Shown here one piece after another: positions 1-7,962 of a DNA stretch of 64,000 bases. The DNA comes from JANQJA01 sp040880285 (GTDB lineage Bacteria > Pseudomonadota > Gammaproteobacteria > Pseudomonadales > Azotimanducaceae), in NCBI GenBank assembly GCA_040880285.1, contig JBBDIT010000007.1:1-64000 (forward strand), in the 5' to 3' direction. The first letter of the stretch is position 1, and each line of letters starts with the position of its first letter. Position numbers and translations under genes: made by a program. The notes beneath the pieces are model-generated. The model was not told where the DNA came from, did no database searches, and saw nothing but the letters and a program-made list of their open reading frames with translations.

Positions 1-2623
1 CGAACGTTACATCCACTACCGGGGTCGTGTTCACGGTATGACTGTCGGTGGTATCAACGTCTGTCAGTCCCTGTAGCAGGTTGGCACCGGTATCCAGGTT
101 GGTCTCATCGGCAGACGCGCCTTCCACCACGGTAAATGAGTTATCCTGCGCCACCGGAGCATTGTCGTTAGTCTCATTAATCGTAATAATCACAGTCGCT
201 GTATCTGTCTGGCCAGCAGCATCAATTACTTCGAATGTGAATTGATCACTGAAGACTTCGGAATCGTCGTGGGTGTATGAAAAGGTACCATCGGTATTGA
301 GCGTGAATGAAGCGGCATTGCTCGGGCCACTCACCGGAGTTGCATTAACCGTGTGTGAGTCATCCGGCAAATCGTCGTCGGTCAAACCCTGTAACAAATT
401 TTTCCCAACCGAAGCGAGGTCAGCTTCTGTCGCTGTCGCCCCTTCATCGACTTCAAAGGCATTACCTGCTGCAACTGGAGGGTTGTCATTCACCGGGTTG
501 ATCGTGATCGTCACCGTCGCCGTGTCAGTGTTACCCACCGCATCTGCCACCGTGTAGGTGAAGCTGTCCGAGAAGTTCTCCGTGTCATCATGCGTGTAGC
601 TGAACGTGCCGTCACTCTGCACCGTCACCGTACCGAACGAGGTCGCCGTCGCGGCGCCCACATTGCCGCCAACACCGTTGACCGCACTCACTACCAGGGT
701 GTCGTTCGGCAAATCCTCATCGGTATCACCATCCAGCAGGCTTGAACCAGCATCATCCAGGTCGGCTTGCGTTGCCGTCGCCCCTTCATTCAACGTGAAC
801 GATTCCGCTTCCGCTACCGGCGTATTGTCATTCACCGGGTTGATCGTGATCGTCACCGTCGCCGTGTCAGTGTTACCCACCGCATCTGCCACCGTGTAGG
901 TGAAGCTGTCCGAGAAGTTCTCCGTGTCATCATGCGTGTAGCTGAACGTGCCGTCACTCTGCACCGTCACCGTACCGAACGAGGTCGCCGTCGCGGCGCC
1001 CACATTGCCGCCAACACCGTTGACCGCACTCACTACCAGGGTGTCGTTCGGCAAATCCTCATCGGTATCACCATCCAGCAGGCTTGAACCAGCATCATCC
1101 AGGTCGGCTTGCGTTGCCGTCGCCCCTTCATTCAACGTGAACGATTCCGCTTCCGCTACCGGCGTATTGTCATTCACCGGGTTGATCGTAATGGTTACAG
1201 TGGCTGTATCGGTATTGATACCGTCACTCACCGTATAGGTGAAACTGTCGGAGAAGTTCTCGCNNNNNNNNNNNNNNNNNNNNNNNNNNNNNNNNNNNNN
1301 NNNNNNNNNNNNNNNNNNNNNNNNNNNNNNNNNNNNNNNNNNNNNNNNNNNNNNNNNNNNNNNATCGGTACTGTCGAGTGCGGTCTCGGTTGCACCTTCA
1401 TCCAGGGTCATGCTGTCATCAACACCCACCACCGGGTTGTCGTTGACCGGGTTGATCGTAATGCTTACCGTCGCCGTGTCGGTATTGATACCGTCACTCA
1501 CCGTATAGGTGAAACTGTCGGAGAAGTTCTCGCTGCCGTCGTGCGTGTAGCTGAACGTACCGTCTGACTGGACGGTCACGTCACCATTCGTGGTCGGCGT
1601 CGATGATCCCACCGTCGCAAGTCCATTGACCAGGGTCACCGTCAAGGTGTCGTTCGGCAAGTCGACGTCAGTATCGTTATCCAGCAGTGAGGTATCGGTA
1701 CTGTCGAGTGCGGTCTCGGTTGCACCTTCATCCAGGGTCATGCTGTCAGCAACCGCCACCACCGGGTTGTCATTGACTGGTGCCACCTCGACGGTGATCA
1801 GCTGGTCATGTGTCAATCCGAAACCATCGGTGACACGAACATTGACGCCATAAATGTTGTCACCGGCCGTGCCGTGAACATCCGTTGGATTCTCATAGTC
1901 GGGGGCACTGGTAAATGACAGGGCACCAGTAACACTATCAATGGCAAACGCAGCGTCATCAGCACCAATGCCGCCGGGAATGGAGAAGATTGCAGACTCT
2001 GGGAAGCTAGCGCCAAGATCACCGTTCGGGTCGGTATGAGCTACCTGGCCCACAGCGGTCAGATTTTCGTTCACGTTGAATGTCGTGGACGTGATGGTCG
2101 GGGCCCCGTTGACCCGCACAAAAAACGATAGCGGATCGGACAGGCCCTCTCCCTTCCCGTTATCGGCAAAGACCCAGTACAAGTCGTCGCCGGCTTCATC
2201 GAACGTACCATTGACTTCCAACTGATCCGCGTCACGTGGATTGAAGTATTCACAGCCGAGGCCGTCACAGTTGACCGGGCCCACGTCGGGATCGGGCGCC
2301 GTAACACCGGGTCCTGCCCTAAGTGTCGCCGTATACGTACAGGAGTCGTTACAAAAAACGCCGGGATTAATGGTCTCATCGAAGAAGAAATCCCCCCAGA
2401 GGTCGACAAAGACGTTGCCATCTGTGTCAGTGCCGAGGAAGCCCTCGGTGTAGGTGTCACCCTGGTTAACGATCAGAACGTACTCTCCGTCTCCACCGCT
2501 TTGCGTCGGATCGACTGACGCGGGGTCTGCGGCTGCGGCCATAGGAAGCAGCAACGCCAATAGCAAGGTGGTCGCAAGACTCCCTGCCCTCAATCGCTGG
2601 AACGCTCCTATCCCTGACGCCAT
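1..2623 (-). CDS. Secreted cadherin/VCBS-type repeat protein in the pilY1 position (3' end beyond the window)
   Basis: The minus strand stays open from an ATG at 2623 to position 1, through the N gap, so only the N-terminal 870 or so codons are visible. Residues 1-34 form a signal peptide ending in an Ala-rich cleavage site. Then comes a roughly 150-residue unique region with several Cys, containing DLWGDFFFDE and WVFADNGKGEG. From about residue 155 it is a string of cadherin-like/VCBS repeats of 110-114 residues with the signatures SYTHDGSENFSDSFTYTVSD and NPVNDNPV. The ATG lies 1 nt after the pilX stop, so it is almost certainly the last gene of the minor-pilin operon, where PilY1 normally sits. 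No PilY1 beta-propeller is visible, but the C terminus is missing. Likely role: surface adhesion or a pilus-tip-associated adhesin (inference). The cadherin-like fold is well supported; the link to the pilus rests on position. Confidence 0.82.
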   Translation of the reverse strand, partial: MASGIGAFQRLRAGSLATTLLLALLLPMAAAADPASVDPTQSGGDGEYVLIVNQGDTYTEGFLGTDTDGNVFVDLWGDFFFDETINPGVFCNDSCTYTATLRAGPGVTAPDPDVGPVNCDGLGCEYFNPRDADQLEVNGTFDEAGDDLYWVFADNGKGEGLSDPLSFFVRVNGAPTITSTTFNVNENLTAVGQVAHTDPNGDLGASFPESAIFSIPGGIGADDAAFAIDSVTGALSFTSAPDYENPTDVHGTAGDNIYGVNVRVTDGFGLTHDQLITVEVAPVNDNPVVAVADSMTLDEGATETALDSTDTSLLDNDTDVDLPNDTLTVTLVNGLATVGSSTPTTNGDVTVQSDGTFSYTHDGSENFSDSFTYTVSDGINTDTATVSITINPVNDNPVVGVDDSMTLDEGATETALDSTDXXXXXXXXXXXXXXXXXXXXXXXXXXXXXXXXXXENFSDSFTYTVSDGINTDTATVTITINPVNDNTPVAEAESFTLNEGATATQADLDDAGSSLLDGDTDEDLPNDTLVVSAVNGVGGNVGAATATSFGTVTVQSDGTFSYTHDDTENFSDSFTYTVADAVGNTDTATVTITINPVNDNTPVAEAESFTLNEGATATQADLDDAGSSLLDGDTDEDLPNDTLVVSAVNGVGGNVGAATATSFGTVTVQSDGTFSYTHDDTENFSDSFTYTVADAVGNTDTATVTITINPVNDNPPVAAGNAFEVDEGATATEADLASVGKNLLQGLTDDDLPDDSHTVNATPVSGPSNAASFTLNTDGTFSYTHDDSEVFSDQFTFEVIDAAGQTDTATVIITINETNDNAPVAQDNSFTVVEGASADETNLDTGANLLQGLTDVDTTDSHTVNTTPVVDVTF
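495..1178. repeat. Two identical 342-bp tandem repeats within the repeat-protein gene
   Basis: Positions 495-836 and 837-1178 read as identical, each coding one 114-residue cadherin-like unit on the minus strand. Diverged units flank them on both sides. On the far side of the N gap the period is 330 bp (for example 1431 to 1761). The identical copies suggest recent unequal recombination or copy-number change. Confidence 0.9.
1264..1363. other. Assembly gap of 100 N
   Basis: Exactly 100 N, the conventional filler for a gap of unknown length, lying inside the tandem repeat array. The true number of repeat units in the gene is therefore unknown. The reading frame on the minus strand is consistent on both sides. 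Confidence 0.97.
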
Positions 2624-2624
2624 C

Positions 2625-3197
2625 TTAGAACCTTCTACCGTAAGTGGTCTGTACCATCACGTTGGCGACATCCGTGCCACCAGTGCCATAAGCAGTTACC
2701 CGAAATACCTGGGTTCGACCGGAACCCGTATCCTGGCCGATATTGTCGAGGTTCAAACGGTCTTCATCGGACACGACGGTTTGAATGAACTCGATAATGT
2801 ATCTTGGCTGGGCTGCTACACCGTCGATATTAGTGTCCACTACATTGAATTGCATTGCGTTATTAGACGGGTCATCCCAATCGAATGACGAAAGGTCAAC
2901 AGTGGGGGGTGGCAATGTATCGTTACCCGGATATCGTCCATCCGTGTTGGCGGTCTGGAAAGGGGTAAGCGTGGTCACTGCCGCCAGATAAATTTCTGCT
3001 TCGAGGATCGCGCTCTCGGCGGCCTGGAACGCCAGGTTCGAATCCCGCGCATTGCGCGCCATCCGTTCCTGCAGGCTGGTGTTCTGTACAGAGGACACGC
3101 CCAGGATTGTGAGAATCAACAGGATGACGAGGCTCATAATCAGTGCCACGCCTTGTTGCGTGTGTCGCGTTACCATCAGTGTCATCGCTTTGCCCAC
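2625..3197 (-). CDS. pilX: Type IV pilus minor pilin PilX
   Basis: A 190-residue protein with a PilX N-terminal region: short leader ending QQG, then a hydrophobic segment (VALIMSLVILLILTILGV) and the family's NARDSNLAFQAAESA stretch. PilX is a minor pilin-like protein that is processed by the prepilin peptidase PilD and primes pilus assembly in the inner membrane and periplasm. The GTG at 3197 has an AGGGA ribosome binding site and starts 2 nt after the pilW stop; an ATG at 3185 is the alternative. It is the fourth gene of fimT-pilV-pilW-pilX and the repeat protein follows directly. Confidence 0.92.
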   Translation of the reverse strand: MGKAMTLMVTRHTQQGVALIMSLVILLILTILGVSSVQNTSLQERMARNARDSNLAFQAAESAILEAEIYLAAVTTLTPFQTANTDGRYPGNDTLPPPTVDLSSFDWDDPSNNAMQFNVVDTNIDGVAAQPRYIIEFIQTVVSDEDRLNLDNIGQDTGSGRTQVFRVTAYGTGGTDVANVMVQTTYGRRF

Positions 3198-3199
3198 GT

Positions 3200-4318
3200 C
3201 TATCCCTTATTCCTTACCTGAATGGTCTGGTGAAACGTTCTTCGCACCAGGCCATCGAAGGTCTCACCAGAAATACATGACTGCACTGTACAACCGTGTG
3301 TCGGCGGCGAGGTTGCGCCAACCTCATCGACGCTGTTGACTGTAATGGATATCCTGACGGTCTGTACGTCGGTGAAGTCCGTGACCAGATTGGCAGTCAG
3401 GTACTGGTTGGGTGTACCGTCATTGTCCGTGTCGGTACCAAACAGGACCTGCAGGTCCTCGACACCCTCAACCAGTTCTACCGGTGCATCTGTGCCGAAC
3501 CGGCGCCAAAGTGAAAGCGGTGTGTCGCCGACATTGTTGACGCCGGCACCCGGCGCAATGAAAAATGTGCTGGTCCTGATGGCGCTGACCGCAGCATGCG
3601 TCTCGGTCTCAAAGGTATTCACCTCAGCGAGTCTCTGGACGCTGTTATTTAACGGTGGCGCATCAAAGGTATCGTGCTCCAGGGTGGCCTCGGAGCCATT
3701 ATCAGTCAATTTTGTAATCCGAAAGATCGTCGATTTTTCACAATCGTGAATCATGACCATGTCATCTTCAACAAACTCAAGGCCACCAGCCGGGATGGTG
3801 ACGACAACGTCCTCGCTTGAAGTCAGGAGGCTGGTAAACAGGGGCGCCTCATTTTGTGAGGCATAGCGGATCGTCAAGACATCGGTTCCCTCGATGACTG
3901 TATCGATATCAATCGCGTTGCCCCCAACCGAGACGGTTGCTGTGCTGGCATCATAGGCACTGGCCAATGGCGTCAATACCGGATTCCAGTCACCGACACC
4001 CCAATCATAGGCCTGTATGCCACGGAACAACTGGAACTCATAAGGAATATCGCCTCGAAACTGGATGGTCGTATAGACGTCTTCGTTCTCCGAGAAGCAT
4101 CCCTTGTAGCCCGCCTGCTGGATTGCGCGGCCGAGAAAATCCAGTGAGAAGCGTGCCCCTTCCTGCATGCGGGATTGCCCTTGCATGAGGTTGTAGGTTT
4201 CAGAGTTTGCGGTGAACAGCTGAATGACACCGACGGTGACCACCGCGCCCAGTGACATGGAGATCAGCATCTCAACCAGTGAGAGTCCTTTTTGTTTGAC
4301 GTAACCGAGTGCACGCAT
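3200..4318 (-). CDS. pilW: Type IV pilus assembly protein PilW
   Basis: A 372-residue minor pilin-like protein with an 11-residue leader, cleavage site after Gly11 (KQKG/LSLVEML) and a hydrophobic N-terminal helix, followed by the PilW-typical AGYKGC element near residue 70. The large C-terminal domain is expected in the periplasm. PilW works with PilV, PilX and FimT in initiating type IV pilus fibres. The ATG at 4318 begins 1 nt after the pilV stop, and pilX follows with a 2-nt gap, so translation is probably coupled. Confidence 0.92.
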   Translation of the reverse strand: MRALGYVKQKGLSLVEMLISMSLGAVVTVGVIQLFTANSETYNLMQGQSRMQEGARFSLDFLGRAIQQAGYKGCFSENEDVYTTIQFRGDIPYEFQLFRGIQAYDWGVGDWNPVLTPLASAYDASTATVSVGGNAIDIDTVIEGTDVLTIRYASQNEAPLFTSLLTSSEDVVVTIPAGGLEFVEDDMVMIHDCEKSTIFRITKLTDNGSEATLEHDTFDAPPLNNSVQRLAEVNTFETETHAAVSAIRTSTFFIAPGAGVNNVGDTPLSLWRRFGTDAPVELVEGVEDLQVLFGTDTDNDGTPNQYLTANLVTDFTDVQTVRISITVNSVDEVGATSPPTHGCTVQSCISGETFDGLVRRTFHQTIQVRNKG

Positions 4319-4319
4319 A

Positions 4320-4832
4320 TCAGTTCACCTGGGCCCGCAGTGCTATTGAGCTGGTATCACCTTCAGAGTTGTCTACCCACTCCACCGTAATCACATACAC
4401 CCCGCTGACCTGACCCACCGAGGCTCTTCCGCCCGGCAAGGCGCTGCGGTTGTTGTTGGCACCGGTGCCATAGTTATAGTTGGCACAGGCTTCAAAAATG
4501 TCACCGTCGGCATCCGTCATATTGATGGCGCACTTCCACTGGGATACATCGTAAGCCGCCATCTCGGTGCGCGAGCAAGGGTTCAGCGTGCAGTCGGTGG
4601 TAACCTGGGGATCGGCGGCCAGCAGCGCCGTGTAATTAATCTGGGTATTGACCCTGATGCGATCCATAAGATCGTTGGCAAGCTGAACGGCTTCGGCCCG
4701 GTACAAGGCGTTGCGATTTTGTTGCAGGCTCACCACCTGTAGGGCCGCGACTCCCAGAATCCCGATCGCCATGATGAGTACCGAAAACAGCAGCTCAACC
4801 AGTGAAAATCCTTGTACCTGTTTTGCGTTCAC
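4320..4832 (-). CDS. pilV: Type IV pilus modification/minor pilin PilV
   Basis: A 170-residue prepilin-like protein. I place the start at GTG 4832: it has a GGAG ribosome binding site 9 nt upstream, gives an eight-residue leader ending in Gly before FSLVELLFS, and lies just after the fimT stop. Starts further upstream would overlap fimT and give an unusually long leader. The mature N terminus is the standard hydrophobic helix with Glu5, followed by a PilV-like NALYRAEAVQLANDLMDRIR segment. It is a minor pilin of the pilus-tip/priming complex. Confidence 0.9.
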   Translation of the reverse strand: MNAKQVQGFSLVELLFSVLIMAIGILGVAALQVVSLQQNRNALYRAEAVQLANDLMDRIRVNTQINYTALLAADPQVTTDCTLNPCSRTEMAAYDVSQWKCAINMTDADGDIFEACANYNYGTGANNNRSALPGGRASVGQVSGVYVITVEWVDNSEGDTSSIALRAQVN

Positions 4833-4848
4833 GTGCGCAGGCTCCTGC

Positions 4849-5397
4849 TCAACAATCCGGTTGGAAGGCAGCAACCGGGTCATCCGGTCGATGCGATTTG
4901 GAACGGCCAATGGCTGTAATCACGATGCGTCGCCCGGCGACATCCGGGTGACAAATATCAAACGCACGGGTCGCACCCGCTGTGCCGCTTAGCGCGCCCA
5001 GGGAGTTAAATTGCAATGACGTAACGTTTTCAACCGAATCCAGTCGCGTCTGACCAACCAATGCGGGAAATACCCGAAATGGCCTCGGGTCAGCGCCACC
5101 AGGTTCATCCGCCCCGTCACAATCACCCGGGTTACCCACCACAACACAATAGCCTTCACCAAATTCACTATTGGCATCGCCACCATCGATGGCCTGTACA
5201 CTGACAATGCCACTAACCCGCAACGCCTCACTGCGTGCCACATTGATGGCCAACAGCAAGTCATTGGTCTGGGTTGCAATGCGGTTACGTGTGATCATGC
5301 CCTGGAATGCCGGAAACGCTGCGCCCATGGCTATACCGGCGATGACCAATACAATCATCAGTTCTAAAAGAGTAAAACCTTTATTCTTTTTTCTCAT
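4849..5397 (-). CDS. fimT: FimT/GspH-family minor pilin
   Basis: A 182-residue pseudopilin with leader MRKKNKG before FTLLELMIVLVIAGIAMG, including the conserved Glu5 of type IV pilins, and a GspH/FimT-like C-terminal beta domain. The ATG at 5397 gives the classic basic leader; a TTG 21 nt upstream is possible. It is the first gene of the minor-pilin operon. In related bacteria FimT is a minor pilin at the pilus tip and has been linked to DNA binding during natural transformation; that role is not shown by this sequence. Confidence 0.88.
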   Translation of the reverse strand: MRKKNKGFTLLELMIVLVIAGIAMGAAFPAFQGMITRNRIATQTNDLLLAINVARSEALRVSGIVSVQAIDGGDANSEFGEGYCVVVGNPGDCDGADEPGGADPRPFRVFPALVGQTRLDSVENVTSLQFNSLGALSGTAGATRAFDICHPDVAGRRIVITAIGRSKSHRPDDPVAAFQPDC

Positions 5398-5603
5398 AAA
5401 CGGGCTATTAACACACAATGGTTGCCGATTGGGTCGAGAAACCTGTCAACGCTCCTCATACAAAAACGTCGGGAGCAAAGGCCCCTGAACCCTGAGATTG
5501 TATAGAAGCGCTACAAGATGAGGCTGCGCAGCCGATAAAACCAACCAGCCACCAGACAGATGGTAGGAAATTGCGGTTACCCGTGGCTTACGTCAGCGGG
5601 GCG

Positions 5604-5972
5604 CTAACAGGAAGATTGAGTGCCGTTGGCGGCCAACTGGACGCAGGCACCCTCATCCACCGGCGTCATCCGAATCACATAGTTGGTTGCCGTCAGGGTT
5701 GGGAAACTCAAGGTATAGCGTTTATTGGCTTCTGGCCCATCCGAGGGAGACCAGGCGGTACACACCCCCGCGGTATCAGCGCCCGCGTAGGTGTAGTCGT
5801 TGGAATAGTATCGCTCGATCGCAGAAGAACAGGATTGAAGGTCGGCAACTGCCTGGGCCTGGTAGGTATCACGCAGGTAGCCCTGGTAGCTGGGATAGGC
5901 GATCGCGGAGATAATGCCAACAATTGCCACCACAACCATCAATTCGATAAGTGTATAACCACTGGGTTTCAT
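5604..5972 (-). CDS. pilE: Type IV pilin PilE-like
   Basis: A 122-residue pilin with a five-residue leader (MKPSG) before YTLIELMVVVAIVGIISAIAYPSYQ, so Tyr rather than Phe follows the cleavage site. The C-terminal half has the paired Cys (VDEGAC...SSC) of the PilE-type D-region. ATG 5972 is preceded by GGAG 10 nt upstream; a start at 6026 would give an atypical long leader. It lies 206 nt upstream of fimT and is probably transcribed separately or as the first gene of the cluster. It could be a minor or a small major pilin; PilE-like minor pilin is the best fit to the operon. Confidence 0.88.
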   Translation of the reverse strand: MKPSGYTLIELMVVVAIVGIISAIAYPSYQGYLRDTYQAQAVADLQSCSSAIERYYSNDYTYAGADTAGVCTAWSPSDGPEANKRYTLSFPTLTATNYVIRMTPVDEGACVQLAANGTQSSC

Positions 5973-6068
5973 TGCTGCCTGTCTCCTGATCGATTGCGAG
6001 TTATTATGCGATAACCGCAGCATCACAACAATGTCGGAAGACCGGGCGACAGGACCCGGCGATCCAGG

Positions 6069-7010
6069 CTAGCGACGAAGCGCACGTGGCAGAGCGAACT
6101 CGACGTTCTCGTGACTGGTAATGACATCAGCGGCATCGCCACCACCCAGAGCCTGCAGGCGTGCAACCACGGCAGTGACCAGTTGTTCCGGTGCACTGGC
6201 GCCTGAAGTCACACCCACAGTGTCCACGCCTTCAATCCAGTTTTCGTCCAGATCATCGGCACTGTCAATCAGATAGGCGGTCACACCAATCCGCTCAGCA
6301 AGCTCCCGTAGTCGATTCGAGTTGGAGCTGTTGGCCGACCCCACCACCAGTATCAGGTCACATTCCAGCGCGAGCTGCTTCACCGCATCCTGGCGGTTCT
6401 GGGTGGCATAGCAGATATCATTCTTGCGGGGACCCTCGATCTTGGGAAATCGGGCCCGCAAGGCAGTAATGACCAGCGCGGTATCGTCAACAGATAAAGT
6501 GGTCTGGGTCACGTAAGAGACGCGAGACTCGTCGGCGAGGTTGAGTTTTTCGACATCCTCGACATTTTCAACCAGATGCATGCGTGACCCACCGCCAGCT
6601 TCATATTGGCCCATGGTACCTTCGACCTCTGGATGTCCTGCATGCCCAATCAGGATCGTCTCGCGCGCATCACGAGAAAACTTTTCAACTTCGAGATGCA
6701 CTTTGGTGACCAGGGGACAGGTTGCATCAAACACCTTGAGGCCTTTGCCGTCGGCTTGCCGCCGTACCGCTTTGGACACACCGTGGGCACTGAAGATCAC
6801 CAGCGCCCCTTCTGGCACTTCCTCGACTTCGTCGACAAAAATTGCGCCCCGCTCTTTCAACTCTTCAACCACGGTGCGGTTGTGAACGACTTCATGACGC
6901 ACATAGACCGGCGCACCGTAGACTTCGAGTGCACGGTTGACAATCTCAATTGCACGGTCAACCCCGGCACAAAAACCACGCGGGTTGGCGAGCCTGATCT
7001 GAAGCGTCAT
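6069..7010 (-). CDS. ispH: 4-hydroxy-3-methylbut-2-enyl diphosphate reductase
   Basis: A 313-residue IspH (LytB). It catalyses the last step of the MEP isoprenoid pathway, reducing HMBPP to IPP and DMAPP with a [4Fe-4S] cluster. The three cluster cysteines sit in RGFCAGVDRA, DATCPLV and NDICYATQ, and the substrate-binding SSNSNRL and SGASAPE motifs are present. ATG 7010 directly follows the fkpB stop. It is the last gene of the murJ-ribF-lspA-fkpB-ispH run and shares the isoprenoid theme with ispB at 14102. Confidence 0.97.
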   Translation of the reverse strand: MTLQIRLANPRGFCAGVDRAIEIVNRALEVYGAPVYVRHEVVHNRTVVEELKERGAIFVDEVEEVPEGALVIFSAHGVSKAVRRQADGKGLKVFDATCPLVTKVHLEVEKFSRDARETILIGHAGHPEVEGTMGQYEAGGGSRMHLVENVEDVEKLNLADESRVSYVTQTTLSVDDTALVITALRARFPKIEGPRKNDICYATQNRQDAVKQLALECDLILVVGSANSSNSNRLRELAERIGVTAYLIDSADDLDENWIEGVDTVGVTSGASAPEQLVTAVVARLQALGGGDAADVITSHENVEFALPRALRR

Positions 7011-7478
7011 CTAGTTTCTTGCCCTGGCGATTTCATTGCTGACCTGTTCTACCTCCAGAATTTCAACTTCGAACTCAAGGTCTTTGCCTGCTAACGGGTG
7101 ATTAAAGTCGACCTCGACCATGGTTTCACTGACCCCGGTTACCACACCAGGCAACTCGGACTTTTGCTGATCTGCAAAGGAGACGATTAATCCCGCCTCC
7201 AGTTCGAGATCCTTTGAAAAATTTTCCCTTGGCATCCTTTGCACATTGCGGGTGTTATGGGCGCCGAATCCATTGTCCGCAGATATTGGCAAGACCTGGC
7301 TCTCGCCAGGTCGCAGCCCGAACATCGCCCGCTCAAAACCCGGCAAGAGGTTACCGTCTCCGACAGTAAACACGGCTGGTTTGTTCCCGGTAGTATCGAC
7401 CAGGTCACCGCCAGCCAGGCGAAGCGTAAATCGCAAGGTGACCCGCGTCCCCGGGCCTATGGGTACGGCGCTAGTCAC
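7011..7478 (-). CDS. fkpB: FKBP-type peptidyl-prolyl isomerase (SlpA/FkpB)
   Basis: A 155-residue SlyD/SlpA-type FKBP. The sequence shows LLPGFERAMFGLRPGESQ, an insert-in-flap domain, and NHPLAGKDLEFEVEILEV at the C terminus. I chose GTG 7478, which has a GGTGGAG ribosome binding site and overlaps the lspA stop by 8 nt; the longer TTG/GTG starts lack support. It assists protein folding as a cytoplasmic prolyl isomerase. The lspA-fkpB-ispH order is standard in gammaproteobacteria. Confidence 0.93.
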   Translation of the reverse strand: MTSAVPIGPGTRVTLRFTLRLAGGDLVDTTGNKPAVFTVGDGNLLPGFERAMFGLRPGESQVLPISADNGFGAHNTRNVQRMPRENFSKDLELEAGLIVSFADQQKSELPGVVTGVSETMVEVDFNHPLAGKDLEFEVEILEVEQVSNEIARARN

Positions 7479-7962
7479 TCGCTTGCTCCACCTCTTTGGG
7501 ACGGACAATCATATCAAGGATCAACACCGCGGCACCCACGCTGATCGCCGAATCGGCAAGATTGAAAGCCGGGAAGTACCAGTCACCATAGTGCAACAGG
7601 ATAAAATCTATCACGTAGCCATTTAACACCCGGTCTACCAGATTGCCGATCGCACCACCCAAAATCAAAGCAAGCGCCACGGCCAACAATTTTTCGGTGT
7701 GCCGGACGCGATACAGCCAGACCGCAATAAAACTACTGACGCCGGTCGAAATCGCGATCAGTAACCATCGCTGCCAGCCGCCGGCATCACTCAGAAAGCT
7801 GAACGCTGCTCCCTCATTGTGCAACAGGGTCAACCGAAATACCGGCAGGATTTCAATGCTTTTGCAGTAACCAGGTTCACAAAGGGGTAGCAGGCCAGAC
7901 ATATATTTCTTGAGGACCTGGTCAGCAATAATAATGAGAAGGCTTACGGCATAGAACCACAT
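7471..7962 (-). CDS. lspA: Lipoprotein signal peptidase LspA
   Basis: A 163-residue inner-membrane aspartyl peptidase that removes the signal peptide from diacylated prolipoproteins. Four membrane segments are visible, with the conserved HNEGAAFS, GGAIGNLVDR and FPAFNLADSAI blocks; the Asp residues of NLVDR and NLADS form the catalytic dyad. The ATG overlaps the ribF stop by one base (TGATG), indicating translational coupling. In most gammaproteobacteria ileS lies between ribF and lspA; here it does not. Lnt at 56330 acts later in the same lipoprotein pathway. Confidence 0.97.
   Translation of the reverse strand: MWFYAVSLLIIIADQVLKKYMSGLLPLCEPGYCKSIEILPVFRLTLLHNEGAAFSFLSDAGGWQRWLLIAISTGVSSFIAVWLYRVRHTEKLLAVALALILGGAIGNLVDRVLNGYVIDFILLHYGDWYFPAFNLADSAISVGAAVLILDMIVRPKEVEQASD

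Noticed and set aside
495..1178. CRISPR-like array
   Set aside because: The repeats are 342 bp, contiguous and coding, with no spacers.
48..1853. Several plus-strand open frames (60-150 codons) repeating the same protein segments
   Set aside because: They are antisense shadows of the minus-strand repeat gene; the same 342-bp unit produces the same frame again and again, and the minus frame is open throughout with a signal peptide and domain signatures.
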